From: DASPXY01 sp038227745
Lineage (GTDB): Bacteria > Planctomycetota > Planctomycetia > Gemmatales > Gemmataceae
Length of the DNA: 5,248 bases
Assembly: GCA_038227745.1 (NCBI GenBank)
Contig: JBBRPS010000709.1
Location: 1-5,248, forward strand
Reading direction: 5' to 3'
Shown here: piece by piece, positions 1-5,248 of the stretch
How the letters are laid out: each line of letters opens with the position of its first letter
Numbering within the stretch: the stretch's first letter is position 1
Program-made: the position numbers and the translations under genes
The notes under the pieces: model-generated
What the model saw: the letters and a program-made list of their open reading frames with translations, nothing else
Told to the model about the DNA's origin: nothing
Database searches by the model: none

Positions 1-70
1 GCGAGCGCGAAACGGCAAGCCAGGTGCGCTCCGTCGGCGGAGCGCACCTGGCTTGCCGTTTCGCGCTCGC
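1..70. repeat. Perfect long inverted repeat (33-bp arms, 4-nt loop)
   Basis: Bases 1-33 are the exact reverse complement of bases 38-70, and the loop is TCGG (34-37). No mismatch is seen. The left arm begins at the first base of the window, so the element may extend upstream. No T-run follows on the plus side (next bases CGCGCGCTTC), so it is not a textbook intrinsic terminator. It could still end transcription of an upstream gene, act as a processing or mRNA-stability structure, or be a dispersed palindromic element. Its function is not known from sequence alone. Confidence 0.9.
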
Positions 71-91
71 CGCGCGCTTCTTGACGCTGGC

Positions 92-118
92 CCCTCACCC
101 CCGAAACGGGGGCGAGGG
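92..118. repeat. GC-rich stem-loop
   Basis: CCCTC (92-96) pairs with GAGGG (114-118) and CCCCCG (98-103) pairs with CGGGGG (107-112). One A/C mismatch (97/113) separates the two stems, and the loop is AAA. It lies 22 bases after the long palindrome and about 30 bases upstream of the predicted -35 box. It may be a second transcript-end structure for the gene left of the window or another dispersed palindrome. On the plus strand it is followed by an A-rich run rather than a T-run; no T-run was seen on the minus side either. Confidence 0.6.
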
Positions 119-146
119 AAGCAAAAAGGGCGGGGCGAGTCGGCGC

Positions 147-174
147 TGACATCCCCCGCGGCCTGTGCTATGGT
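147..174 (+). promoter_or_regulatory. Putative sigma-70-type extended -10 promoter
   Basis: CTGACA (147-152) matches the -35 consensus at five of six bases. It is followed by a 16-bp spacer and TATGGT (169-174), which matches the -10 consensus at four of six and is preceded by TG one base away (166-167), an extended -10. Transcription would begin near 181, giving a leader of roughly 45 bases before the ATG at 228. The placement fits the gene downstream. Promoter prediction in a GC-rich genome is uncertain and no experiment supports it. Confidence 0.4.
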
Positions 175-214
175 CTGCCCCCAAGCGCCGGACCGCACCG
201 GCACCGGAACCGTC

Positions 215-221
215 GGAGGAG
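215..221 (+). promoter_or_regulatory. Strong Shine-Dalgarno site that sets the start at 228
   Basis: GGAGGAG lies six bases before the ATG at 228. The reading frame is open further upstream to an ATG at 165. That ATG overlaps the predicted -10 region, has no comparable ribosome site, and would put a charged, Pro-rich stretch before the hydrophobic segment. The start at 228 gives a conventional basic N-terminus (MSWKRRW) followed directly by a membrane segment. Confidence 0.8.
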
Positions 222-227
222 AGACCC

Positions 228-1562
228 ATGTCCTGGAAACGTCGTTGGGGTATCGTTACCATCCTCGTCCTGGCGCAGGTTGGCGCCGTCGTCTGCTACC
301 AGGGCTTCCTCACGGGGACCGCGGCGCCCGCGATGTCCCCGCCGCTGGAGAAGCCCAACAAGCCGACGCCCGCCGCCCAGGCCAAGGAAATCAAGGACCT
401 CAAGGAAGGCATCGCGGTCAGCTCGGAGCAGCCGAGGCCCGTGGACCTTGGACTGCCCCCGGCGCCCCAGCCAACCCCGGTGGTGGGAAACACCCCTCCG
501 CCGATGCTGCCGTCGGCCGTGCCGACCGAGCCGCCGTCGCTGCCGAAGGAGCTGTCGTCGGCCCCGGTGCTGTCGCCGCCGCCGCCCCCGGCCGCCGCGC
601 TGCCTCCGGAACTCCCCGGGATGCTGCCCCTCGTCGCCAACGGCAAGGACAACCGTGTCCTCCCCGTCGCGGCGGCCGAGCCGGTGCCGCCTCCTCCGGG
701 CGGGAACATTCCCGCCCCGGAAAACAAAGCGCCGGAGGTGAAGGCCGCCGTGACGCCGCCGCCCCCGCTGTCCCAGAGCGTGCCGCCGACAGTGCAGGAA
801 ACAATCCCTGCCCCGACTCCGGTCCCCAGCTCCGATCCCGTCAAGTCGCCAGCACCGCCGAGCGTTGGGAGCATTCCCCCGCCCGCGCAGGTGAATCCCG
901 ATCCCTTTACGGCGGCGCCCGTCGGGAACCCGAAGCAGACCGTCACCCCGGCGGGGCCTGCGACCATCAGCAGCGACGGGGTCAAGCCGAATGATATTCC
1001 GCCCATCGCGAAGGCCCCGCAGACCTCCGAGCCGCCGGCCCCCGAGGCCGCGTGCCCGTGGACGCTGCGCGTCGAGATCATCAAGGGCCGGACGCTAATG
1101 ACGGCGCAGACCGGGCAAGAGGTGCAGTTCCGCGTGAGCTGCGACAAGCTCGAGCTACAGTCGCCGCGCGGCAGCATTCAGGCGACCGGCAACGTCAAGG
1201 TCGAGAGCGAGGGCCTGGCCGGCTCCTGCGATCAGCTCATGATCGCCTGGCAGGCCGACCGGGTGATCCTCGAAGGCCGCGCCGAGTTGAGGTGCCACCG
1301 CGAGGGCCAGGAGGTGGACCTCAAGGCCGCCCAGCTTAGCCTGCGCCTGAGCGTGCCGAAGGGATATGAGCCGGCGCCCGGGGCGGCCCCCGAGCGCAAG
1401 GGCACGACGTTCCTGCCGCGCAACCGCGGACCGCGGGTCCGCGTGGAGGGGTCGGCGCCGCGGACGCCGCGGCCGGCCCCGGCGGTGGGCCGCAGTGAGG
1501 ACGGGACCTACGACCGCTACCTCAGCGACTCGCCCCCGCGCGGCGGCAAACTCGAGGATTGA
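228..1562 (+). CDS. Membrane-anchored envelope protein with OstA/LptA-like C-terminal domain
   Basis: This 444-residue protein begins with a basic N-terminus (MSWKRRW) and a hydrophobic segment at about residues 8-29. That segment is a signal peptide or single anchor. Cys23 is preceded by AVV, which is a poor lipobox, so a lipoprotein is unlikely. Residues about 31-272 are a low-complexity Pro/Ala/Val linker with runs such as PPPPP (118-121 region) and few predicted structural elements. Residues about 277-376 are different in character: alternating hydrophobic/polar strands with the pattern SPRGSIQATGNVKVE (312-326), then a CDQL-type strand and VILEGRAEL (346-354). This resembles the beta-strand repeats of the OstA/LptA/LptD N-terminal family, which in Gram-negative bacteria carry lipopolysaccharide across the periplasm. 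The tail (380-444) is Pro/Arg-rich. Cysteines 276, 305, 334 and 356 all fall in or beside the folded domain. I see the strand pattern directly, while family membership is an inference from short motifs. A structural or adhesin-like envelope protein is an alternative. The gene is convergent with the DsbB-like gene. Confidence 0.8.
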   Translation: MSWKRRWGIVTILVLAQVGAVVCYQGFLTGTAAPAMSPPLEKPNKPTPAAQAKEIKDLKEGIAVSSEQPRPVDLGLPPAPQPTPVVGNTPPPMLPSAVPTEPPSLPKELSSAPVLSPPPPPAAALPPELPGMLPLVANGKDNRVLPVAAAEPVPPPPGGNIPAPENKAPEVKAAVTPPPPLSQSVPPTVQETIPAPTPVPSSDPVKSPAPPSVGSIPPPAQVNPDPFTAAPVGNPKQTVTPAGPATISSDGVKPNDIPPIAKAPQTSEPPAPEAACPWTLRVEIIKGRTLMTAQTGQEVQFRVSCDKLELQSPRGSIQATGNVKVESEGLAGSCDQLMIAWQADRVILEGRAELRCHREGQEVDLKAAQLSLRLSVPKGYEPAPGAAPERKGTTFLPRNRGPRVRVEGSAPRTPRPAPAVGRSEDGTYDRYLSDSPPRGGKLED

Positions 1563-1581
1563 CGCGGTGGCGCGCCCGAAG

Positions 1582-1605
1582 GCAGGCCCGCAACGCCTGC
1601 AGGCG
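1582..1605. repeat. Overlapping short dyads downstream of the envelope gene
   Basis: GCAGGC (1582-1587) can pair with GCCTGC (1595-1600) across a seven-base loop. Alternatively CGCCTGCAGGCG (1594-1605) forms a perfect 12-bp palindrome, which overlaps the left edge of the large inverted repeat. The two pairings are mutually exclusive. The first stem begins 19 bases after the TGA at 1560-1562 and could help end the transcript, but no T-run follows. Confidence 0.5.
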
Positions 1606-1681
1606 AACGGCCGGCGTAAGCCGGCTGGTACGGCGACCCATGCGGGGTGACGCACCAGCCGGCTTACGCCGGCCGTTCGCC
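1602..1681. repeat. Large inverted repeat (28-bp arms) between convergent genes
   Basis: Bases 1602-1629 are the exact reverse complement of 1654-1681, around a 24-base loop in which ACCC (1636-1639) can pair with GGGT (1645-1648). Each arm contains a smaller dyad: in the left arm GCCGGC-GTAA-GCCGGC (1610-1625), whose loop on the plus RNA strand fits the GNRA tetraloop pattern. The element sits 39 bases after the envelope gene stop and 16 bases from the stop of the DsbB-like gene, where a bidirectional terminator would be expected. No T-run follows on either strand, so a Rho-independent terminator of the classical kind is not supported. A dispersed REP-like palindrome is an equally good reading. 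Confidence 0.9.
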
Positions 1682-1697
1682 AACGGGTCGTTGGAGT

Positions 1698-2297
1698 TCA
1701 GGGACTGGCCGGGGCGTTCAGCTGGCCGGGGGATGAGTAGGGAGGCCGGCACATGTCGAAGGGGCCTGTGGGGGGTTTAGGCGCCGGGAGCGGCGGGGCC
1801 GAGATGATCGCGGCCACCGCGAAGAGGGCACCCAGGAGGACCGTGCCCGCGAGCGCCGGCAGCGCGTCCCTCATCTCGGTGCCCCCGGTCACCACGGCCA
1901 GCCCCAGGAGCACGGTAAGCACGGCCAGGGCGGCCAGCGACTGCTGCGGCGCCGTGCCCACGCCGAGGATGCCTTTCGGACATTCCAGAGTGCCGTTTAA
2001 TTCAAGGAAGACGTGGAACCCCGCCACCCCGAGTCCGCCGACCGCCAGCGGCAGACACAACAGGCTCAGCCCCGAGCGCGGCGTGCCGACCAGCAGTCCG
2101 ACGAGCATCACACCGAAGACCGCGAAGACGAAGGTGCGCTGGTAGAAGCAGAGCGGGCAGGCCTTCAGGCCCATCCCCACGCTGAGGTAGACGCTGCCGG
2201 CCGCGGTCGCCAGGGCGAACAGACAGGCAAACCACGTCAGCACGGCCCCGCCTGCCGCCGCGTGTCCTCCGCGGCCGGCGTTATCCTCGGTGCTCAT
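1698..2297 (-). CDS. DsbB-family disulfide bond formation membrane protein
   Basis: This 199-residue integral membrane protein probably reoxidises a periplasmic thiol oxidase and passes electrons to quinone, as known for DsbB/BdbC. The family signature is CPLCFYQR (residues 47-54), matching the CxxC-[WF]YQR motif of the BdbC-type branch. Hydrophobic segments lie at about 18-40, 55-71, 77-98, 120-137 and 145-167, giving five helices where classical DsbB has four. The loop between helices 3 and 4 has a single cysteine (ELNGTLECPKG, Cys106) instead of the usual pair. A second candidate, Cys183, lies in the C-terminal tail (FDMC). With N-in topology both Cys106 and Cys183 face the same side as the CxxC. 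The start at 2297 is favoured by AAGGGA five bases upstream; the frame is open much further but that part overlaps the phosphatase gene. It is convergent with the envelope gene and 92 bp downstream of the phosphatase gene. I am sure of the family, less so of its exact redox partner. Confidence 0.85.
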   Translation of the reverse strand: MSTEDNAGRGGHAAAGGAVLTWFACLFALATAAGSVYLSVGMGLKACPLCFYQRTFVFAVFGVMLVGLLVGTPRSGLSLLCLPLAVGGLGVAGFHVFLELNGTLECPKGILGVGTAPQQSLAALAVLTVLLGLAVVTGGTEMRDALPALAGTVLLGALFAVAAIISAPPLPAPKPPTGPFDMCRPPYSSPGQLNAPASP

Positions 2298-2318
2298 GAA
2301 TGTCCCTTGGGAAAAGGT

Positions 2319-2363
2319 TTGCCGCTTGCGGCCGGGCGAGAAGCGCGCGGCCGCAAGCGGCAA
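2319..2363 (-). terminator. Stem-loop between phosphatase and dsbB-like genes; weak terminator or attenuator
   Basis: Bases 2319-2334 are the exact reverse complement of 2348-2363 (16 bp, core GCCGCTTGCGGCCG). The 13-base loop can pair three more bases (2336-2338 with 2344-2346). Read on the minus strand, the stem is followed by AACCTTTTCCC, a short interrupted T-run, which gives weak support for termination or attenuation after the phosphatase stop. The 3' foot of the stem ends about 20 bases before the downstream ATG, so it could also influence access to that ribosome site. Confidence 0.5.
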
Positions 2364-2389
2364 GACAGGGCGACGGGAGGGAGGACCAC

Positions 2390-5023
2390 TCACACCGCCC
2401 GGATCACCACGATGGTGGCGTTGTCGGTGGCGCCGCGCAGGTTCACCAGGTTCAGCAGCCGCCGGGCCGCCTCCTCCGCCGAACCCGCCGTCTCGCGCGT
2501 CAGCATCTTCTCCAGGTCGCGCGTCGGGATGTGGTTCGTCAGGCCGTCCGAGCACACCAGCACCCAGTCGCCGCGCTTCAGCTTCGCGCTCGACACCCCC
2601 GGCATCACGTCCGGCTGGCCGCCGATCGCCTGCTGCAGCTCGTTCTTGCGCGGGTGCTCCTCCGCCTCCTCCTCCGTGAGCTGGCCCAGCTCCACCAGCC
2701 GGTTCACCAGCGTCTGGTCGCGCGTCAACTGCGTCAGCCTGCCGCTCGACAGGTGGTACGTGCGGCTGTCGCCGACGTGCCCCACGACGATGTTCTGGCC
2801 GTCCACGTAGACCGCCTCGGCAGTGCAGCCCATGCCGCGCCGGCCCTTGCCCGGCGCCCGCGCCGCCGTGAACACCTCCTTGTTGGCGTGCCTCAGCGCC
2901 GCCTCCAGCAGCTTCTTGCACGTCTCCGGCTGGAACACGCCCGCGGCGGGCGCCTCCTTGCCGGCCAGCGACGAGAACATCGGCTGCTGCAAGAGGTAAG
3001 TGCGCAGCGACGAGACGCACATCGCCGCCGCCACCTCGCCCGCCTCGTAGCCGCCCATGCCATCGGCCAGCAGCAGCACCGCGTACTCGGTCAGGTCGTC
3101 CTGGCGCTGCTCCACCGCCTGCATGAACGCGAAGGCGTCCTCGTTGCCCGTGCGCACCATGCCGGTCGTCGTCCAGGCGGCGATGTCCAGGCGGCAGTTG
3201 TCGAAGTTACGGCGGCAGGCGTCGAGGGTTCGGATCAACTCCGTGAAGCCGGTCTTGTCCTCCTTGCCCGCCTCGTCGGTCGGGAAGCGCGTGTTCAGGT
3301 CGCGCGTGAACGTCTTGCAGATCAGGCGGAAAAAGGTCGGGTGGACGTCGGGGTAGCGGTCCGTGATGAGCCGCGGCGCGAACTGCCGCTCGAAGTCCTT
3401 CTCTTCCAGCGTGTGGCCGAGGTACTCCAGGCTGTACAGCATGGCCCCGAAGCTGTACAGGTCGGCGCGGGCGTCGGCCTGCTCGGGAGTGAGGACCAGT
3501 TCGGGGGCGGTGTAGAGGGTCGCCTTCAGCGGCGTGCCCGGCGGCACCGGCAGCGGCAGCAGGTCGGTCAGGTCGTTCAGCATCGCCTGGCCGGCGTCGG
3601 TGATGGTGACGATGTCGGGGCGGATGCCCTCGACGATGGCGCCGGCCTGGTGCAGGGCGTGCAGGCCCTCGGCGATCTGCTCGAGCCAGGTGTAGCGGGC
3701 GGACGCCTCGTTTTCCGGGGTCCACAGGTCCCAGATGAGGCTGCCCTGCGGGACCTCTTCCACGAGATACTCGTACTGGCCGTCGGCGAAGGTCTCGATC
3801 ACCGCGGGCAGCGCGGGGTGGCTCACCTTCTCCAGCAGGGCCAGCTCCCAGCCGACGCTCGGCCAGGCGGGGCCGGACGCCTCGACCTTCGCCACCGGCA
3901 TCGCCTCGTCGAAGGCCGGCATCAGGTCGTCGTCGGCGAGGACGGCCTCGGGGACGGAGGCCTCGTCCTCGAGAAGGAGGGCCTCGGCCATCTCGGGCAG
4001 GGCGCCGCGGACGATGACGACGGGGCGGCCGCCGGCGCCGTGATCGACGGCGCGGAAGCGGCTGACGCCCGGGCGCTCGGCGAGCAGCTCGGTGACCTGG
4101 TAACGGTCCTTGAGGAGACCGGCGGGAACAGAAGGAGAGGCACTGGCCATGGTCGCGGTCGAACCTCCGGAGCTGCGGGCGTCGTTGCCGAACATGTAGC
4201 CGCAGTCGTCGCAGTAGGGCTGGGTGCCCTTCCGCGGCGTCCTGCAGCCGGGGCAGACCTGCGCGGCTTGCGCCGGCGGGGCCTTCTGGGTTGGGGGGGG
4301 AGCGCCGGGAGGGGCGACTGGGGCGGCCACGGGCACCGGGGGCGGGGCGGACGCTTGGGGGGCCACCGGCGTCGCGACGGGTGGGGCGACGACCGGGGCG
4401 GCGGCTCGCGGCACCGCGACCGGGACGGCGACCGGCGGGGCCGGCGGCATGGCGACCGGGGTCGCGACGGGTACGGCAACCGGCGCGGCGACCGCGGCGA
4501 CTGGTTTCTCCACCGACATGGCCCGTGGGATCGCATTCACCGGCGGGGCCTCTGCGACTGCGGCCGCGAGCGGGGCAGCAACGGGGGCCGCGACAGGCGC
4601 CGGGGGTTCGGGGGCGGTGGCCTTTTCCGCGACGGGCGGTAGGGCAACCTCGGGGGCGGTGATCGGCTCTAGTTCGAGAGCCGGTTCCTTCGTGGGGCTG
4701 GCTTTCGCCGCGGTCACCGCGTCGGTCTCGGGTTTGGGTTCCGCCTCGGCGACCGCGGTGGCGGTTTCCGCCTCGGCCGCCGGGGCGGGCTGGTGGTTGG
4801 CCGCCGGGGCCGGTTCGCCCTCGGACGCAGGGGCTGCGGTCTGCGCGGGCGGCAACTCTGCCGTCCCGGCCTGGAAGGCTTCCGCTTCCTTCATGGGTTG
4901 CTCAACTTTCGGTGCTTCGGGTTGTTGGGGTTCCGGGGATTTCCTGGAGTGCTTGACGCCGAAGAGTCGGGCCCACAGGCCGCCCGCTTTCGGGGGAATC
5001 GGATCCTGGCCGTTCGTTGCCAT
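2390..5023 (-). CDS. Zinc ribbon - pseudokinase - PP2C phosphatase fusion protein
   Basis: This 877-residue protein has no membrane segment and is probably cytoplasmic. Residues 1-50 are mixed and charged. Residues about 50-255 are Ala/Pro/Val/Glu-rich, with a period-four PVAx pattern (about 178-222). A zinc ribbon follows, with Cys257, 260, 271 and 274. Residues about 308-600 have a Ser/Thr-kinase fold pattern: RYQVTELL at the start, a hinge-like YLVEEVPQGSL (419-429), APE (506-508) and DLYSFG (521-526). The catalytic loop HRDLKPEN reads VEGIRPDI (464-471), the DFG reads DLT (484-486) and no VAIK lysine is visible near 334-340, so kinase activity is unlikely. Residues about 612-877 are a PP2C (PPM) domain, with NEDA (627-630), ADGMGG (653-658), VGDSR (750-754), CSDG (824-827) and TDN (866-868). 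The metal-binding aspartates 629, 654, 826 and 867 are all present, so it should dephosphorylate Ser/Thr. The usual Asp of the first motif (SDxG) is Thr (TTTG, 618-621). A GAGGA site (5036-5040) lies 12 bases before the ATG, a rather long spacing. The target is unknown. Confidence 0.92.
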   Translation of the reverse strand: MATNGQDPIPPKAGGLWARLFGVKHSRKSPEPQQPEAPKVEQPMKEAEAFQAGTAELPPAQTAAPASEGEPAPAANHQPAPAAEAETATAVAEAEPKPETDAVTAAKASPTKEPALELEPITAPEVALPPVAEKATAPEPPAPVAAPVAAPLAAAVAEAPPVNAIPRAMSVEKPVAAVAAPVAVPVATPVAMPPAPPVAVPVAVPRAAAPVVAPPVATPVAPQASAPPPVPVAAPVAPPGAPPPTQKAPPAQAAQVCPGCRTPRKGTQPYCDDCGYMFGNDARSSGGSTATMASASPSVPAGLLKDRYQVTELLAERPGVSRFRAVDHGAGGRPVVIVRGALPEMAEALLLEDEASVPEAVLADDDLMPAFDEAMPVAKVEASGPAWPSVGWELALLEKVSHPALPAVIETFADGQYEYLVEEVPQGSLIWDLWTPENEASARYTWLEQIAEGLHALHQAGAIVEGIRPDIVTITDAGQAMLNDLTDLLPLPVPPGTPLKATLYTAPELVLTPEQADARADLYSFGAMLYSLEYLGHTLEEKDFERQFAPRLITDRYPDVHPTFFRLICKTFTRDLNTRFPTDEAGKEDKTGFTELIRTLDACRRNFDNCRLDIAAWTTTGMVRTGNEDAFAFMQAVEQRQDDLTEYAVLLLADGMGGYEAGEVAAAMCVSSLRTYLLQQPMFSSLAGKEAPAAGVFQPETCKKLLEAALRHANKEVFTAARAPGKGRRGMGCTAEAVYVDGQNIVVGHVGDSRTYHLSSGRLTQLTRDQTLVNRLVELGQLTEEEAEEHPRKNELQQAIGGQPDVMPGVSSAKLKRGDWVLVCSDGLTNHIPTRDLEKMLTRETAGSAEEAARRLLNLVNLRGATDNATIVVIRAV

Positions 5024-5106
5024 GTTGGATGTAGGTCCTCGGTCGGGGCCGCGGCCCGCGGGTCGGCGGGGGACTCTCTCCCTGCCGGCCAGGGGCCGGG
5101 CCTGAT

Positions 5107-5124
5107 CGCAGTGAACGGACTGCG
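5107..5124. promoter_or_regulatory. Possible operator-like dyad
   Basis: CGCAGT and ACTGCG are perfect inverted 6-bp half-sites separated by six bases (GAACGG). It is less GC-dominated than the neighbouring dyads and lies about 85 bases upstream of the phosphatase ATG. The geometry would suit a dimeric regulator or a small RNA hairpin. No known binding site is recognised, so this is a weak call. Confidence 0.25.
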
Positions 5125-5213
5125 GTCCACCTCTCGTCGCTTCCGTCGGTGCTGGCCGGAGAGGGGGCCGCGCGATTGCTTCAGATCGGTGCGTGCGGCT
5201 CGCGGGCTTGCAG

Positions 5214-5248
5214 GGTGGGCACTGCCCACCGCATTCCGATGGTGGGCA
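5214..5248. repeat. GGTGGGCA / TGCCCACC palindrome cluster at window edge
   Basis: GGTGGGCA (5214-5221) and TGCCCACC (5223-5230) form a near-perfect palindrome around one C. GGTGGGCA recurs at 5241-5248, the last bases of the window, so TGCCCACC can pair alternatively with it across a ten-base loop (5231-5240). The third unit ends exactly at the edge, so the cluster probably continues. It looks like a short palindromic repeat array or dispersed element; its role is unknown. Confidence 0.65.

Larger units (their letters stand above)
5024..5248 (-). other. Leader region upstream of the phosphatase gene
   Basis: This 225-base stretch has no supported gene. On the minus strand it must hold the promoter and leader for the phosphatase gene unless an upstream gene is co-transcribed. 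I find no convincing -35/-10 pair. It is rich in dyads: GGGCCGCGGCCC (5046-5057), CCCGCGGG (5055-5062), CCGGCC-AGG-GGCCGG (5085-5099), CGCAGT-GAACGG-ACTGCG (5107-5124) and the terminal repeat cluster. Some are expected by chance at this GC content. Confidence 0.6.

Noticed and set aside
81..109. TTGACG at 81-86 as a -35 box
   Set aside because: No acceptable -10 lies at the right distance, since that region forms the C/G stem-loop at 92-118; the pair at 147-174 is better.
291..299. Lipoprotein cleavage site at Cys23 of the envelope protein
   Set aside because: The residues before the cysteine are AVV, and the -1 position should be Gly, Ala or Ser; a plain anchor or signal peptide fits better.
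53..994. A plus-strand 313-residue open frame overlapping the first gene in another frame
   Set aside because: It starts inside the right arm of the long palindrome and reads as Arg/Gly/Ala low-complexity sequence, while the other frame has a strong ribosome site, a membrane segment and a structured domain.
296..1177. A 293-residue Gly/Ser-rich open frame on the minus strand opposite the envelope gene
   Set aside because: It mirrors the Pro/Ala-rich linker codons of the plus-strand gene; it has no ribosome site or domain that I can recognise.
2298..3020. Upstream extension of the DsbB-like frame to 440 residues
   Set aside because: The extra 241 residues overlap the phosphatase gene and read as an out-of-frame shadow; AAGGGA and the ATG at 2297 give a normal DsbB length.
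4291..4500. CRISPR-like or tandem repeat array suggested by the recurring GGCGACCGGGG motifs
   Set aside because: The motifs are irregular in spacing and sequence and are explained by repeated Pro-Val-Ala codons within the phosphatase coding sequence.
2300..4642. A 780-residue open frame on the plus strand opposite the phosphatase gene
   Set aside because: Its translation is Arg/His/Gly/Leu-rich low-complexity sequence without recognisable motifs, and it lies antisense to a gene with clear kinase-like and PP2C motifs. High GC leaves such frames open by chance.
4891..5229. A 112-residue minus-strand frame covering the phosphatase leader
   Set aside because: It overlaps the start of the phosphatase gene in another frame and has no recognisable domain or ribosome site; a small upstream gene cannot be supported.

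Overview
The base composition is very GC-rich. The gene content is a PP2C phosphatase fused to a kinase-like domain, long Pro/Ala-rich linkers, and short GC-rich intergenic palindromes. Together these suggest a planctomycete, probably of the Gemmataceae type. That assignment is an inference from style and domain architecture, as there is no rRNA or marker gene in the window. All three protein-coding genes look intact and ordinary in codon use, and there is no sign of an insertion sequence, phage, CRISPR array or tRNA.

Layout, left to right. Positions 1-227 are non-coding: a perfect 33-bp-arm palindrome at the window edge (1-70), a second stem-loop (92-118), a plausible extended -10 promoter (147-174) and a strong Shine-Dalgarno site (215-221). 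Positions 228-1562 (+) encode a 444-residue envelope protein with an N-terminal membrane anchor or signal peptide, a ~240-residue Pro/Ala linker, and a C-terminal domain resembling the OstA/LptA family. Positions 1563-1697 separate this gene from its convergent neighbour and hold nested palindromes, the largest with 28-bp arms. Positions 1698-2297 (-) encode a five-helix DsbB-type disulfide oxidoreductase. Positions 2298-2389 contain a stem-loop. Positions 2390-5023 (-) encode an 877-residue protein with an Ala/Pro/Val-rich N-terminus, a four-cysteine zinc ribbon, a kinase-like domain lacking catalytic residues, and a PP2C phosphatase domain with its metal-binding motifs intact. Positions 5024-5248 are the leader of that gene and carry several dyads, ending in repeated GGTGGGCA/TGCCCACC units at the window edge.

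The phosphatase and DsbB-like genes run in the same direction with a 92-bp gap, so they could be co-transcribed, although the stem-loop between them may reduce read-through. The envelope gene and the DsbB-like gene are convergent and both act outside the cytoplasm. The OstA-like region has four cysteines, so a functional link with the oxidoreductase is possible but unproven. The most interesting points are the dead-kinase/live-phosphatase fusion, the unusual cysteine placement in the DsbB-like protein, and the different long palindromes in the gaps.
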